Shown: positions 17,841-28,417, counted from the first letter of the stretch. The stretch: DNA of 64,000 nt from Methyloversatilis universalis FAM5 (GCF_000214035.2 NZ_AFHG01000058.1:1-64000), one strand, 5' to 3'. Numbers and translations are program-made. The notes: generated by a model not told the origin, from the sequence alone.

Positions 17841-18877
17841 TTGTGACCGACGGTGGCCGGATTCGGCAGGCCTTCGATCGGGCATTCTTCGGTGCCGACG
17901 GTGTCGCGCGTGAAGGCTTCGACCGCCTTGCGCGTGCCCTCCGGATCGTTGATCCACTTCGAATAGAAGTCGTAGGGGCAGGTGGCGACGCCCTTGTCGC
18001 CCTCGCGCGAATTGATCAGGCCGGTGTAGCCGCGGTGCAGCAGCTTGAACAGGTGGTTCTCGGACTGGCCGTTCTTGCGGAAATCGCGGATGAGGTGCTT
18101 GGACAGCGCGGCGTACTGGATGCCCATTTCCTCCTCGCCGCATTCGCCCAGCGTGCGGCCGTCGAAGCCGACGATGGCCGAGTGGCCGAAGTAGGTGTAG
18201 ACGCCGTCGAAACCGGCGGCGTTGGCGACCGCGACATAGCAGTTGTTGGCGAAGGCCATGGCCTTGGCCATCGTCACCTGCTGCTCCTTGGCCGGATACA
18301 TGTAGCCCTGGCAGCGCACGATCAGTTCGGCGCCCTTCATCGCGCAGTCGCGCCAGATTTCCGGGTAGTTGCCGTCGTCGCAGATGATGAGGCTCACCTT
18401 CAGGCCCTTGGGGCCGTCCGACACATAGGTGCAGTCGCCCGGATACCAGCCTTCGATCGGCACCCAGGGCATGATCTTGCGGTACTTCTGGACGATCTCG
18501 CCCTGGTCGTTCATCAGGATGAGGGTGTTGTACGGCGCCTTGTTCGGGTGCTCCTCGTGCCGTTCGCCGGTCAGCGAGAACACGCCCCACACCTTGGCCT
18601 TCCTGCAGGCGGCCGCGAAGATGTCGGTTTCCTCGCCGGGGATGGCGGAGGCGGTGTCGTACATCTCCTTCGCGTCATACATGATCCCGTGCGTGCTGTA
18701 CTCCGGGAAGATGACCAGATCGAGACCGGGCAGGCCGGATTTCATGCCGACGATCATGTCGGCGATCCTGCGCGCGTTGTCCAGCACTTCGGCCTTGGTG
18801 TGCAGGCGCGGCATCTTGTAATTGACGACGGCGACGCCGACGGTATCGGCGCTGCTCGAAATGTCTCCGTGGTGCAT
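17837..18877 (-). CDS. amiE: aliphatic amidase AmiE (EC 3.5.1.4)
   Basis: A 346-residue nitrilase-superfamily enzyme, nearly the P. aeruginosa length. The catalytic triad is intact at the same numbers as in that enzyme: Glu59 (FPEY), Lys134 (KYRK) and Cys166 ([10 protein letters not shown]). It hydrolyses short aliphatic amides such as acetamide to the acid and ammonia in the cytoplasm. The ATG at 18877 ([20 protein letters not shown]) is preceded by GGAGG and matches the family start; an upstream in-frame extension is spurious. It is the first gene of the amiE-amiB-VWA operon. Confidence 0.97.
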   Translation of the reverse strand: MHHGDISSSADTVGVAVVNYKMPRLHTKAEVLDNARRIADMIVGMKSGLPGLDLVIFPEYSTHGIMYDAKEMYDTASAIPGEETDIFAAACRKAKVWGVFSLTGERHEEHPNKAPYNTLILMNDQGEIVQKYRKIMPWVPIEGWYPGDCTYVSDGPKGLKVSLIICDDGNYPEIWRDCAMKGAELIVRCQGYMYPAKEQQVTMAKAMAFANNCYVAVANAAGFDGVYTYFGHSAIVGFDGRTLGECGEEEMGIQYAALSKHLIRDFRKNGQSENHLFKLLHRGYTGLINSREGDKGVATCPYDFYSKWINDPEGTRKAVEAFTRDTVGTEECPIEGLPNPATVGHK

Positions 18878-19004
18878 GTAAGGCCTCCGCTGCGGAATGG
18901 GTGGAAAGGAAGATTCGAGGCTTCCCATTCTGCGAATGCGGCCGGCAGGGCCAATACGGTAAACGACGTATCGGCCGCCGCTGCATCAGCCGTCGCGGCG
19001 GCCC

Positions 19005-19763
19005 TCAGTCCTGCGAGCCGGCGTGTCTTTTCCTGACCACGTCGTCCAGCGCCGGCACCAGTGCGACCAGGGCGAGCAGCACCGCCATCGGCAGCGTGGA
19101 CAGATAGCCGACGAGCTTGAAGCCGAAGGCGCCGGACACCGCGCCGAGCAGAAAGCTGAAGAGCAGGGCCGAGAGCACGCGCAGACGGTCCCGGTCCGCA
19201 CGCACGTCCAGTTGCGGGTCCGGCTGGCGGTTCCAGTACGCGAGCTTGCCCAGTTCGATGCCGAGGTCGGTCACGACGCCGGTCATGTGCGTGGTCCGGA
19301 TGACCGAGTTCGAAATCTTGGTGATCACCGCGTTCTGGAGACCCATGATGAAACACAGCAGCACCACCGTGAACGGCACCAGGAAGGTTTCGTTCGCGCT
19401 GAGCCGGGAACCCAGCAGGCCGAACACCAGGATGAGCGCCGCTTCGATCAGCAGCGGCATCGCGTATGCGCTCGCCATGCCGCGCTTGCGGGCGAGGTTG
19501 ACCAGCATGGCGCTGAACATCGCGCCCGACAGGAAGGCGAGGACGGCGACGATGCCGTCGACGACCAGCGCGAAATGGCCGAGTGCAAGGTTGTCGGCCA
19601 GTGCCGAAAGCATGCCGGTGACGTGGGAGGTGTACTGGTGGACGGCGAGGAAGCCGCCGGCATTGATGGCGCCGGCAACGAATGCAAGCACGCATCCGAG
19701 CTGGCGGTCGGCGGAGCGTGTCCGCTCGCGACCGATGAGGAATCTGGCGTAGTTCGCTGGCAT
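19005..19763 (-). CDS. DUF1275 (YoaK-type) membrane protein
   Basis: A 252-residue integral membrane protein with about six hydrophobic segments and the DUF1275 pattern: FVAGAINAGGFLAV near the start, HVTGMLS, LCFIMGLQNAVI and IRTTHMTGVVTDLG. The family has no settled function; transport has been suggested. It is encoded 127 bases upstream of amiE on the same strand, so a link with amide uptake, filling the place of the missing AmiS, is conceivable but unsupported. The gene is complete and its composition matches its neighbours. Confidence 0.88.
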   Translation of the reverse strand: MPANYARFLIGRERTRSADRQLGCVLAFVAGAINAGGFLAVHQYTSHVTGMLSALADNLALGHFALVVDGIVAVLAFLSGAMFSAMLVNLARKRGMASAYAMPLLIEAALILVFGLLGSRLSANETFLVPFTVVLLCFIMGLQNAVITKISNSVIRTTHMTGVVTDLGIELGKLAYWNRQPDPQLDVRADRDRLRVLSALLFSFLLGAVSGAFGFKLVGYLSTLPMAVLLALVALVPALDDVVRKRHAGSQD

Positions 19764-19947
19764 GTCAGGGCGGGCGTCGGGCGTGTTCCGGATCAGGCCC
19801 GGCGGCAGGGTGGTTCGGGTCGTGGCACTGCGGCATCAGGATAGCGCCATTCCTGCACGGTTCCGAAGAAGCGCCGGGCGTCCGCGCGGACGCGGTGGCG
19901 CCGGTCCGGATGCGCAGGCCTTCAGGAGGGACGTGGCCGGCGGGTCG

Positions 19948-21639
19948 TCAGGTATAGCGCGCCTCCGGCGGCGCAGGAGAAATGCGCTGGGCGCGCAGCA
20001 GGGCGTCGGTCAGATTGCCGGCGACATTGTCCTCACCCAGCCGCGCCGCGAAACCGGAGCGCTGGATCAGCGAAGCCGGCTGTTCGTTCAGGTCGCACAG
20101 GATGAGCGTGGCGCCACGTCGCGCCAGGTTGCGGTGCAGGGTCTGCAGGATGTCCAGCCCGGTGGTGTCGATGCTGATCACCTTGTCGAGGTCGAGGATG
20201 ACCGCGTCCGGGTGGCCGTCCTGCATCAGCAGCAGGTTCTCCAGCTTGTTGGCGGCGCCGAAGAACAGCGAGCCCGTCAGCCGGTAGGCGAGGATGCGCG
20301 GCGTGCCGTCGGCGCGCGTGAGTGCTTCGACGCCGTAGTGCGCTTCCAGCGGCACCCGTTCGATGCGGGTCAGGTCGGACATGCGGTAGATGAAGAACAG
20401 GCTCGCCAGCACCATGCCCAGTTCAACCGCCAGCGTCAGGTCGAACACCACGGTGACGAAGAAGGTGGCGAGCAGGATGGTGCGGTAGGGCGCCGAATAG
20501 CGGCGCAGTTCCGACGGCGCGAACGCATGCCATTCGCCCATGTTGACTGACACCACGACCACGATGGCCGACAGCGTGGCGAGCGGAATGTGGGCGGCCA
20601 GCGGCGCGGCGGCCAGCACGATGGCCAGCAGCACCGCGGCGTGGGCCATGCCGGCTACCGGCGTACGGCCGCCGGTGCGCACATTGGTGGCGGTGCGCGC
20701 GATGGCACCGGTGGCGGCAAAGCCGCCGAACAGCGGTGCGGCGACATTGGCGATGCCCTGCGCCATCAGTTCCTGGTTCGGGTCGTGCCGGTCGTCGATC
20801 TGGCTGTCCGCCACCCGCGCCGACAGCAGCGACTCGATGGCGCCGAGCAGCGCAATCGCCAGCGCCGGTGCGATCAGCTTGCCGAGCAGGCCGAGCGACA
20901 GTGCCGGCAGGCCGATGTCCGGCAGTTCGCGCGGAATGCCGCCGAAGCGGCTGCCTATGGTGTCGACCGGAAGCTGCAGCAGCGCGTTGGCCGCGGTGGC
21001 GATCACCAGCACCGCCAGCGGCCCGGGCAGCCGGCGCATCCACGCGATGTCCTTCGCCACCCGGTTCCAGCCCAGCAGCACGGCCAGCGAGGCGAGCGAC
21101 AGCGACAGCGTCGGCAGGTCCAGCGTGGGCAGCGCGTCGAACAGCGCGCGCATCTTGCCGAAGAACTCGCCCGGCAGCGCTTCGATCTTCAGCCCGAGGA
21201 AATCCTTGATCTGCGAAATGAAGATGACGACGGCGATGCCGTTGGTGAAGCCGATCACCACCGACAGCGGGATGAAACGGATCATGCTGCCGAGCCGGAA
21301 GGCGCCCATGGCCAGCAGCATCACGCCCGACATCATGGTGGCGATCAGAAGATTCTGAATGCCGTAGTCGGCGACGATGGCGTAGATGATCGGAATGAAA
21401 GCGCCGGTCGGACCGCCGATCTGCACCCTTGAACCGCCGAGTGCGGAAATCAGGAAGCCGGCGACGATGGCGGTCCAGATGCCGGCGGTGGGCGACATGC
21501 CGCTGGCGATGGCGAAGGCCATGGCCAGTGGCAGCGCCAGCACGCCGACCGTCAGGCCGGCCGACAGGTCGCTGGCGAACGCGCTCCGGCCGTAGCCGGG
21601 CAGGGTGTCAAGAAGTCGGGGTCTGAAACTGAAGTTCAT
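19948..21639 (-). CDS. SulP family anion transporter with STAS domain
   Basis: A 563-residue protein: an SLC26/SulP membrane core of 10-14 helices (about residues 20-430; GVLALPLAMAFAIASGMSP, GPTGAFIPI and the E-SLLSARVAD region) followed by a cytoplasmic STAS domain (about 440-550, VILDLDKVISIDTTGLDIL). SulP proteins carry sulfate, bicarbonate, fumarate or similar anions. No carbonic anhydrase gene is adjacent, so the substrate is open. A 184-base intergenic stretch with no recognisable signal separates it from the DUF1275 gene. Confidence 0.93.
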   Translation of the reverse strand: MNFSFRPRLLDTLPGYGRSAFASDLSAGLTVGVLALPLAMAFAIASGMSPTAGIWTAIVAGFLISALGGSRVQIGGPTGAFIPIIYAIVADYGIQNLLIATMMSGVMLLAMGAFRLGSMIRFIPLSVVIGFTNGIAVVIFISQIKDFLGLKIEALPGEFFGKMRALFDALPTLDLPTLSLSLASLAVLLGWNRVAKDIAWMRRLPGPLAVLVIATAANALLQLPVDTIGSRFGGIPRELPDIGLPALSLGLLGKLIAPALAIALLGAIESLLSARVADSQIDDRHDPNQELMAQGIANVAAPLFGGFAATGAIARTATNVRTGGRTPVAGMAHAAVLLAIVLAAAPLAAHIPLATLSAIVVVVSVNMGEWHAFAPSELRRYSAPYRTILLATFFVTVVFDLTLAVELGMVLASLFFIYRMSDLTRIERVPLEAHYGVEALTRADGTPRILAYRLTGSLFFGAANKLENLLLMQDGHPDAVILDLDKVISIDTTGLDILQTLHRNLARRGATLILCDLNEQPASLIQRSGFAARLGEDNVAGNLTDALLRAQRISPAPPEARYT

Positions 21640-21826
21640 GATGTCTCCGCGATGAGAGCGCGCGCCGGTGTGCGCGCAGGAGGCGGTGCGGAGACGGGTG
21701 CCCGTGGCCGGTATGGCGCAGCACGATCCAGCGCTTGCTCGGTGTCAGCGGCATGGGCGGAGGTGACGGGTATGCATGCGGAGATTGTCAGGCTCGCCGG
21801 CCGGACCTGTCCAGCGGGCCGCCGAC

Positions 21827-22642
21827 TCAGCGGCGCCGGCGCAGCCGGGTCGCGAGCAGACCGAGACCGGCGGCCAGCGTCGCCCAGGCTGACGGCTCGG
21901 GCACGGTGGCCACGGCTGCGACTTCGGCCGACCAGTAGGACGGCAGCCTGTCCCACGGATTGCTGATGTCGTCGTCGGTGACATAGACATGACCGACATT
22001 CATCGCGCGGGCACGGGCGATGGTGGCCTGCATCGCCGCCGCGTCCGGCACTTCGTAGACCAGGTGGGCGAAGCGCGACGCGTCCTGCGACTGCGTCCAG
22101 GCATCGGCTTCGTAGCCGGCGTATTCGGCGGCCGGGCTTTCGAAGGTGACCAGCACGTCAGCGGTGGCCAGATAGCCCTCGGCGGTCTGCGTGCCCGGAT
22201 TACCGACGATGTAGCCGTCGGCGTCCAGCCCGCGGATGTAGTCGTGCAGCGAGCGGTAGTAACCCAGCTTCGCGGCGTCGTTCGACATTTCGTCGATGAA
22301 GATGCCGTCCACGCCATACAGCGTGTAGTAGCGGCTGATTTCCGCCTGCACCGCCGTGGCGCTGCGCGTGCCGTAGGCGGTGTGCACATAGCCGATCACG
22401 CGGCCGCCGGCGGCCTGCAGGCCGCTCACCACCGAACCGTAGGCCGGATCGAGCGCCGCGCCCGGGCCGCTGTCCGGATTCAGGATGGCGGTGATGCCGA
22501 CCCCGGGTGCCGCGGCCGCCAGCGCCTGCCACGAGGCGGCGCCGTCATCGGCCGGGTAGAAGTAGGCGGGCACCAGCAGTTCGAGGGCATGCGCGGTCGG
22601 CATGATGAAGGCGAGCAGTGCAGAGACGACGGCGGTTTTCAC
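21827..22642 (-). CDS. Spherulin-4-like protein with PEP-CTERM anchor
   Basis: A 271-residue exported protein. I chose the GTG at 22642 (VKTAVVSALLAFIMPTAHA...), which has GGAG 5 bases upstream and gives a clean signal peptide cut near AHA. The body matches the Spherulin-4/TIM-barrel type (LLVPAYFYP, VDGIFIDEMSND, YIVGNPGTQ), glycosidase-like with acidic residues in IDE. The C-terminus is a textbook PEP-CTERM sorting signal: VPEPSAWA, a hydrophobic helix and RLRRRR. Such proteins are processed by exosortase and archaeosortase-like enzymes in exopolysaccharide producers; no exosortase is in the window. Confidence 0.88.
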   Translation of the reverse strand: MKTAVVSALLAFIMPTAHALELLVPAYFYPADDGAASWQALAAAAPGVGITAILNPDSGPGAALDPAYGSVVSGLQAAGGRVIGYVHTAYGTRSATAVQAEISRYYTLYGVDGIFIDEMSNDAAKLGYYRSLHDYIRGLDADGYIVGNPGTQTAEGYLATADVLVTFESPAAEYAGYEADAWTQSQDASRFAHLVYEVPDAAAMQATIARARAMNVGHVYVTDDDISNPWDRLPSYWSAEVAAVATVPEPSAWATLAAGLGLLATRLRRRR

Positions 22643-22702
22643 GGGAACTCCGGAAGCGTGGCGGGGCGGATGCATCCTGCGCCGCCAGCGGCGGGGAGGC
22701 AA

Positions 22703-22718
22703 CCGGCTTTACGGCCGG
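22703..22718 (-). terminator. possible hairpin between gntR and PEP-CTERM gene
   Basis: CCGGC-TTTACG-GCCGG forms a 5-base GC stem with a 6-base loop, extendable by weaker pairs, 49 bases beyond the gntR stop. There is no T-tract, so this is a weak terminator candidate. Confidence 0.35.
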
Positions 22719-22766
22719 CCGGGCCACATCTGGAGGGTCGCCCGGGCGGCGTCCTCGCGGCAGGCT

Positions 22767-23432
22767 TCAGCTGCTCAGCGCCTTGCGGCTGCTTTCGATG
22801 TGCTCCTGCATCGCGCGACGGGCCGCTTCTGCATCGCGCGCCTGCAGCGCGGCCATCAGTACCCGGTGCTCTTCCAGCGAGGCCACCAGCCGGCCTTCCA
22901 GATACAGCGAATCGTGGCGCTGCAGCTTCAGCACCGCGCGCAGGTCGTCGATCATCTGCGCCATGCGCCGGTTGCCGGCGATGTGGTGGATGAGCAGGTG
23001 AAAGCGCTGGTTGGCGTCGAAGAAGCGGTCGATGTCGCGGGCGGCCGCGCTGTGCTCCAGCGCCTGATGCAGCCCGCCCAGTTCGGCCAGATCGGCATCG
23101 GATGCGCGGCGGGCGGCGCTGGCGGCGCATTCGCCTTCAAGCAGCGCCATGATGGGGTAGATCTCTTCCAGATCACCGCCGCTGATCTGCGCGACGTAGC
23201 AGCCGCGGCGTGGCTTCAGCACCACCATGCCTTCGGTGGCCAGCACCTTCAGCGCCTCGCGCAGCGGCGTGCGTGAAATGCCGTACTGGGTGGCCAGGGC
23301 CTGTTCGTCTATCCATTCGCCGGGCGCCATGGCGTGGCTCTGGATGAGCCGGCGCAGCCGGTCGGCCACCTCTATGTAGAGCGCACGCGGGGCGATCGCT
23401 TCGGCGGCAGGGGTCAGGGTTTCGCTGTTCAT
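22767..23432 (-). CDS. GntR family regulator, FadR/FCD subfamily
   Basis: A 221-residue protein with an N-terminal GntR winged helix (about residues 20-85, ATQYGISRTPLREALKVLA) and an all-helical FCD ligand domain with metal-binding type histidines (FHLLIHHIAGN, EHRVLMAAL, MQEHIESS). I chose the ATG at 23432; a TTG five codons upstream is also possible. It is divergent from the methylmalonyl-CoA mutase gene, so it probably responds to a propionate-pathway or related acid and controls that operon. An AT-rich palindrome lies in the shared upstream region. Confidence 0.93.
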   Translation of the reverse strand: MNSETLTPAAEAIAPRALYIEVADRLRRLIQSHAMAPGEWIDEQALATQYGISRTPLREALKVLATEGMVVLKPRRGCYVAQISGGDLEEIYPIMALLEGECAASAARRASDADLAELGGLHQALEHSAAARDIDRFFDANQRFHLLIHHIAGNRRMAQMIDDLRAVLKLQRHDSLYLEGRLVASLEEHRVLMAALQARDAEAARRAMQEHIESSRKALSS

Positions 23433-23606
23433 GGGCTTGCTGTTCAACCGCGAAAGAGCGCGGAAGAACCCTGCCCGGAGCTGGAGGCGAGGCGCGGGTC
23501 GGACCGTGCGCCTGACCTTCCGGCATGCCGGGGCGGGCTCCTTCCGTCTTCATTCACGCCGGAAAGGAGGGACGGGACGCCGCGATTATCGCACCGCAAC
23601 ATCCGC

Positions 23607-23636
23607 TTGCATTCATAATTATGGATAAAGTATTCT
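23607..23636 (+). promoter_or_regulatory. putative mutase promoter with palindromic operator
   Basis: TTGCAT (23607-23612), an 18-base spacer and TATTCT (23631-23636) form a plausible sigma-70 promoter 88 bases upstream of the mutase start. Inside the spacer is a perfect 10-base palindrome, CATAATTATG (23614-23623), in an otherwise GC-rich sequence. An operator between -35 and -10 fits repression by the divergent GntR protein. No binding evidence exists. Confidence 0.5.
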
Positions 23637-23723
23637 CCGCTGCGCGCTGAGTCAAGCCGGCATCATGCATGCCCGCTCCCGGCGCCGACCCGCAATACGC
23701 AAGTACAGCGCAAGGACAGAACC

Positions 23724-25877
23724 ATGGCCGACACGACGGGCAGCGCCCACCCTGAATACGCAGCGTGGCTGAAGGCTGCCGCCAAATCCGCGCCCGGCGG
23801 CGACCCCGCCAATCTGGACTGGAAAACGCCGGAAGGCCTGACGGTGAAGGCGCTGTACACCCGTGCCGACGTCGAGGGCCTGCCCAGCGCCGACACGCTG
23901 CCCGGCTTCGCGCCCTTCGTGCGCGGCCCGCAGGCCACGATGTACGCGGCCCGGCCATGGACCATCCGCCAGTACGCCGGCTTTTCGACCGCCGAAGAAT
24001 CGAACAATTTCTACCGCAAGGCGCTGGCCGCCGGCGCCCAGGGCGTGTCGGTGGCGTTCGACCTCGCGACCCACCGCGGCTATGACTCGGACAATCCCCG
24101 CGTGGTCGGGGACGTCGGCAAGGCCGGTGTCGCGATCGACAGCGTGGAAGACATGAAGCGGCTGTTCGACGGCATTCCGCTCGACAAGATCAGCGTGTCG
24201 ATGACGATGAATGGCGCGGTGCTGCCGGTGCTGGCCGGCTTCATCGTCGCCGGCGAGGAACAAGGCGTGCCGCAGGCCCAGCTGTCGGGCACGATCCAGA
24301 ACGACATCCTCAAAGAATTCATGGTGCGGAACACCTACATCTATCCGCCCCAGCCGTCGATGCGCATCGTCGCCGACATCATCGAATACACCGCGCGCAA
24401 CATGCCGCGCTTCAACTCGATCTCGATCTCCGGCTACCACATGCAGGAAGCGGGCGCGACCCAGGGCCTGGAACTGGCGCTGACGCTGGCCGACGGCATG
24501 GAATACGTGCGCACCGCGATGGCGCGCGGCATGGACGTCGATGAATTCGCCGGGCGACTGAGCTTCTTCTTCGCCATCGGCATGAACTTCTATCTGGAAG
24601 TGGCCAAGCTCCGCGCGGCACGACTGCTGTGGAGCCGCATCATGGATGGCTTCGGTGCCAAAAGCCCGAAGTCCAAGATGCTGCGCACCCACTGCCAGAC
24701 CTCGGGCTGGTCGCTGACCGAACAGGACCCGTACAACAACGTGGTGCGCACCACGGTCGAGGCGATGGCCGCGGTGTTCGGCGGCACGCAGTCGCTGCAC
24801 ACCAACAGCTTCGACGAGGCGATCGCGCTGCCGACCGAGTTCTCGGCCCGCATCGCGCGCAACACCCAGCTCATCCTGCAGGAAGAGACCCACATCACCA
24901 ATGTGATCGACCCCTGGGCCGGCAGCTACATGATGGAGAAGCTGACCCAGGACATGGCCGACCACGCCTGGGCCATCATCCAGGAAGTCGAGCAGATGGG
25001 CGGCATGACCAAAGCGGTCGAATCCGGCTGGGCGAAGCTGCAGGTCGAGAAGTGCGCGACCGAGAAGCAGGCGCGCATCGATTCCGGCCGCGACGTCATC
25101 GTCGGCGTGAACAAGTACAGGCTGGACAAGGAAGACGCGCTCGACGTGCTGGTGATCGACAATGTCGCGGTGCGCGAATCGCAGGTGGCGCAGCTGGCGC
25201 GCATCCGCGCCAGCCGCGACGCCGCGGCGGTGAATGCCGCGCTGGCGGCGCTGACCGCCGCGGCCGAATCCGGCCAGGGCAATCTGCTCGAACTGTCGGT
25301 CGCCGCGATGCGCGCGCGCGCCACGGTGGGCGAAGTGTCGGATGCGCTGGAAAAGGTATGGGGCCGTCACCGCGCGAGTACGCAGGCGGTGAGCGGCGTG
25401 TATCAGTCCGTGGTGGCCGATGACGAAGGATGGGGCGCGATGAAGGAGGAGGTCAGCCAGTTTGCCGAAGAGCAAGGTCGTCGCCCGCGCATCCTGATCG
25501 CCAAGCTGGGCCAGGACGGCCACGACCGCGGCGCCAAGGTGATCGCGACCGCTTTCGCCGACCTCGGTTTCGACGTGGATATCGCACCGCTGTTCCAGAC
25601 GCCGGAAGAGGCCGCACGCCAGGCGATCGAGAACGACGTGCACGCGGTGGGCGTATCGACGCTGGCGGCCGGCCACAAGACGCTGGTGCCGCAGCTGATC
25701 GCCGCTCTCCGTGCCCAGGGCGCGGACGACATCGTGGTGGTGGTCGGCGGCGTCATCCCGGCGCAGGACTACGACGAACTGTACGGCCACGGGGTGTCCT
25801 GCGTGTTCGGTCCGGGTACGCCGATTCCGAAGGCCGCCAAGGACACGCTGGACGCGATCCGGGCGAAGGTCGCGTGA
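23724..25877 (+). CDS. scpA: methylmalonyl-CoA mutase (EC 5.4.99.2)
   Basis: A 717-residue single-chain mutase. The N-terminal TIM-barrel domain (to about residue 560) holds the substrate-binding region; the C-terminal cobalamin domain has the base-off motif DGHDRG with the axial His600, and VVGGVIP. It interconverts methylmalonyl-CoA and succinyl-CoA using adenosylcobalamin. It overlaps the meaB start as GTGA and leads the operon mutase-meaB-pccB-pccA, so propionyl-CoA can be carboxylated and rearranged into the TCA cycle. The methylmalonyl-CoA epimerase expected between them is not in the window. Confidence 0.97.
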   Translation: MADTTGSAHPEYAAWLKAAAKSAPGGDPANLDWKTPEGLTVKALYTRADVEGLPSADTLPGFAPFVRGPQATMYAARPWTIRQYAGFSTAEESNNFYRKALAAGAQGVSVAFDLATHRGYDSDNPRVVGDVGKAGVAIDSVEDMKRLFDGIPLDKISVSMTMNGAVLPVLAGFIVAGEEQGVPQAQLSGTIQNDILKEFMVRNTYIYPPQPSMRIVADIIEYTARNMPRFNSISISGYHMQEAGATQGLELALTLADGMEYVRTAMARGMDVDEFAGRLSFFFAIGMNFYLEVAKLRAARLLWSRIMDGFGAKSPKSKMLRTHCQTSGWSLTEQDPYNNVVRTTVEAMAAVFGGTQSLHTNSFDEAIALPTEFSARIARNTQLILQEETHITNVIDPWAGSYMMEKLTQDMADHAWAIIQEVEQMGGMTKAVESGWAKLQVEKCATEKQARIDSGRDVIVGVNKYRLDKEDALDVLVIDNVAVRESQVAQLARIRASRDAAAVNAALAALTAAAESGQGNLLELSVAAMRARATVGEVSDALEKVWGRHRASTQAVSGVYQSVVADDEGWGAMKEEVSQFAEEQGRRPRILIAKLGQDGHDRGAKVIATAFADLGFDVDIAPLFQTPEEAARQAIENDVHAVGVSTLAAGHKTLVPQLIAALRAQGADDIVVVVGGVIPAQDYDELYGHGVSCVFGPGTPIPKAAKDTLDAIRAKVA

Positions 25878-26848
25878 TCGACGCCTCCGATCAGTCTCTG
25901 ATCGATGGCGTTCTGGCCGGCCAGCGCCGCGCGCTGGCCAAAACCATCACGCTGATCGAATCGACGCGCGACGATCACCAGCTGCGCGCCGGCGAGGTGC
26001 TGCGCGCGCTGCTGCCACGCACCGGCCGCTCGATCCGCGTCGGCATTTCCGGCGTGCCCGGCGTCGGCAAATCCACCTTCATCGAGGCGCTCGGTCTGGC
26101 GCTGATCGCCCGCGGCCACAAGGTGGCGGTGCTGGCGATCGATCCGTCGTCGACGGTCACCGGTGGCTCCATCCTCGGTGACAAGACCCGCATGGAGCAT
26201 CTGTCGCAGAGTCTGGACGCCTTCATCCGTCCGTCACCGTCGGCCGGCAGTCTGGGCGGCGTGGCGGCGCGCACGCGCGAAGCGATGCTGGTGTGCGAGG
26301 CGGCCGGTTTCGACGTGGTCATCGTCGAGACGGTCGGTGTAGGCCAGTCGGAAACCGCGGTCGCCGGCATGACCGACGTGTTCGTGCTGCTGCAGCTGCC
26401 GAACGCCGGCGACGACCTGCAGGCGATTAAGAAGGGCATCGTCGAACTGGCCGATGTGGTCGTGTTCAACAAGGCCGACCTCGACGAAACCGCCGCCGAG
26501 CGCGCAATGCAGCAGATGAAGGGCGCGCTGCACCTGCTGCGCGCCGCCTCGCCCGACTGGACGGTGCCGGTGCTCAAGGTGTCGGCGGTGAAGCACGCCG
26601 GGCTGGACGAGTTCTGGTCGGCCATCCTGCGCTATCGCGACGCCATGCAGGCCAGCGGCGCCTGGGAGGCGCGTCGCAGCCGGCAGGCGCTGGACTGGAT
26701 GTGGGCGCTGGTCGATCAGGGCCTGCGTCACCGTTTCGAACATCACCCGGCGGTGCGTGCCGCGCTGCCGGACATCCGCGCGGCCGTGGCCGCCGGCACC
26801 CTGCCTGCATCGGCGGCCGCGCTGCGGCTGTTGCAGGCGATGGACTGA
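25874..26848 (+). CDS. meaB: MeaB/ArgK-type G-protein chaperone of methylmalonyl-CoA mutase
   Basis: A 324-residue GTPase with P-loop GVPGVGKS (residues 60-67), switch/Walker [16 protein letters not shown]-like region, and NKAD for guanine recognition. MeaB proteins gate loading of adenosylcobalamin and protect or rescue the mutase. The GTG start at 25874 overlaps the mutase stop by 4 bases; the longer open frame upstream is inside the mutase gene. The next gene, pccB, begins 18 bases downstream behind a GGAGG site. The older name ArgK (a kinase) is not a likely function here. Confidence 0.96.
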   Translation: MIDASDQSLIDGVLAGQRRALAKTITLIESTRDDHQLRAGEVLRALLPRTGRSIRVGISGVPGVGKSTFIEALGLALIARGHKVAVLAIDPSSTVTGGSILGDKTRMEHLSQSLDAFIRPSPSAGSLGGVAARTREAMLVCEAAGFDVVIVETVGVGQSETAVAGMTDVFVLLQLPNAGDDLQAIKKGIVELADVVVFNKADLDETAAERAMQQMKGALHLLRAASPDWTVPVLKVSAVKHAGLDEFWSAILRYRDAMQASGAWEARRSRQALDWMWALVDQGLRHRFEHHPAVRAALPDIRAAVAAGTLPASAAALRLLQAMD

Positions 26849-26866
26849 ATTCACGGAGGACTGACG

Positions 26867-28399
26867 ATGCAAGACATCATCCGCAAGCTCGACGAAAAGC
26901 GCGAGAAAGCCCGGCTCGGCGGCGGCCAGCGCCGCATCGACGCGCAGCACGCGCGCGGCAAGCTGACCGCGCGCGAGCGTATCGAGGTGCTGCTCGACGA
27001 AGGCAGCTTCGAAGAGTGGGACATGTTCAAGGAACACCGCTGCACCGACTTCGGCATGGCCGACGAATCGGTGCCGGGCGACGGCGTGGTGACCGGCTAC
27101 GGCACCATCAACGGCCGGCTGGTATTCGTGTTCTCGCAGGATTTCACCGTGTTCGGCGGCTCGCTGTCCGAGTCGCACGCGGAGAAGATCTGCAAGGTGA
27201 TGGACCAGGCGATGAAGGTGGGGGCGCCGGTGATCGGCCTCAATGATTCGGGCGGCGCCCGCATCCAGGAGGGTGTCGCCTCGCTCGGCGGCTATGCCGA
27301 GGTGTTCCAGCGCAACGTGATGGCTTCCGGCGTCATTCCGCAGATCTCGCTGGTGATGGGTCCGTGCGCCGGCGGCGCGGTGTATTCGCCGTCGATGACC
27401 GACTTCATCTTCATGGTGCGCGATTCGAGCTATATGTTCGTGACCGGCCCGGAAGTGGTGAAGACGGTGACGCACGAGGAAGTGACCGCCGAGGATCTCG
27501 GGGGTGCGACCACCCACACCACCAAGTCCGGCGTGGCCGACCTCGCCTTCGAGAACGACGTCGATGCGCTGATGTACACGCGCCGGCTGTTCAACTACCT
27601 GCCGCTGTCCAACCGCGAAAAGCCGCCGGTGCGCCCGAGCACCGACCCGACCGATCGCCTCGACCCCAGCCTCGACACGCTGGTGCCGGCCAATGCGAAC
27701 CAGCCCTACGACATGAAGGAGCTGATCCTGAAGATCGTCGACGACGGCGACTTCTTCGAGATCCAGCCCGACTACGCGAAGAACATCGTGGTCGGCTTCG
27801 CGCGCATGGAAGGCAGCACGGTGGGCATCGTCGCCAACCAGCCGCTGGTGCTGGCCGGCTGTCTGGACATCAAGAGCTCGATCAAGGCGGCGCGCTTCGT
27901 GCGCTTCTGCGACGCCTTCAACATTCCGGTCATCACGCTGGTCGACGTGCCGGGCTTCATGCCGGGCACCGCACAGGAATACGGCGGCATCATCAAGCAC
28001 GGGGCCAAGCTGCTGTACGCCTACGCCGAGTGCACCGTGCCCAAGGTGACGGTGATCACGCGCAAGGCCTACGGCGGCGCCTACGACGTGATGAGCTCCA
28101 AGCACCTGCGCGGCGACGTGAACTTCGCCTGGCCGAGTGCGGAAATCGCGGTGATGGGCCCGAAGGGCGCGGTGGAGATCATCTTCCGCGAAGAGAAGAA
28201 CGACCCGGCCAAGATCACCGCACGCGAAGCGGAGTACCGCGAGAAGTTCGCCAATCCCTTCATCGCCGGCAAGCGCGGCTTCATCGACGACGTGATTATG
28301 CCGAGCGAAACGCGCAAGCGCATCTGCCGCTCGCTGGCCATGCTGCGCGACAAGCAGATCGAGAACCCGTGGCGCAAGCACGGCAACATTCCGCTGTGA
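26867..28399 (+). CDS. pccB: propionyl-CoA carboxylase beta subunit (carboxyltransferase)
   Basis: A 510-residue carboxyltransferase with the N- and C-terminal crotonase-like halves: [59 protein letters not shown] and [15 protein letters not shown]. It moves CO2 from carboxybiotin to propionyl-CoA. Length and the operon with methylmalonyl-CoA mutase favour propionyl-CoA over acetyl- or methylcrotonyl-CoA. It is preceded by a GGAGG ribosome site. Its partner pccA lies 266 bases downstream, an unusually large gap in this operon, filled by inverted repeats and a duplicated pccA start. Confidence 0.97.
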   Translation: MQDIIRKLDEKREKARLGGGQRRIDAQHARGKLTARERIEVLLDEGSFEEWDMFKEHRCTDFGMADESVPGDGVVTGYGTINGRLVFVFSQDFTVFGGSLSESHAEKICKVMDQAMKVGAPVIGLNDSGGARIQEGVASLGGYAEVFQRNVMASGVIPQISLVMGPCAGGAVYSPSMTDFIFMVRDSSYMFVTGPEVVKTVTHEEVTAEDLGGATTHTTKSGVADLAFENDVDALMYTRRLFNYLPLSNREKPPVRPSTDPTDRLDPSLDTLVPANANQPYDMKELILKIVDDGDFFEIQPDYAKNIVVGFARMEGSTVGIVANQPLVLAGCLDIKSSIKAARFVRFCDAFNIPVITLVDVPGFMPGTAQEYGGIIKHGAKLLYAYAECTVPKVTVITRKAYGGAYDVMSSKHLRGDVNFAWPSAEIAVMGPKGAVEIIFREEKNDPAKITAREAEYREKFANPFIAGKRGFIDDVIMPSETRKRICRSLAMLRDKQIENPWRKHGNIPL

Positions 28400-28417
28400 T
28401 GCAGGGTGCGAAATTCA

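Noticed and set aside
18878-19004. Sigma-54 promoter before amiE
   Set aside because: A TTGGCCC...GCCGC stretch was examined, but it lacks the required TTGC at -12.
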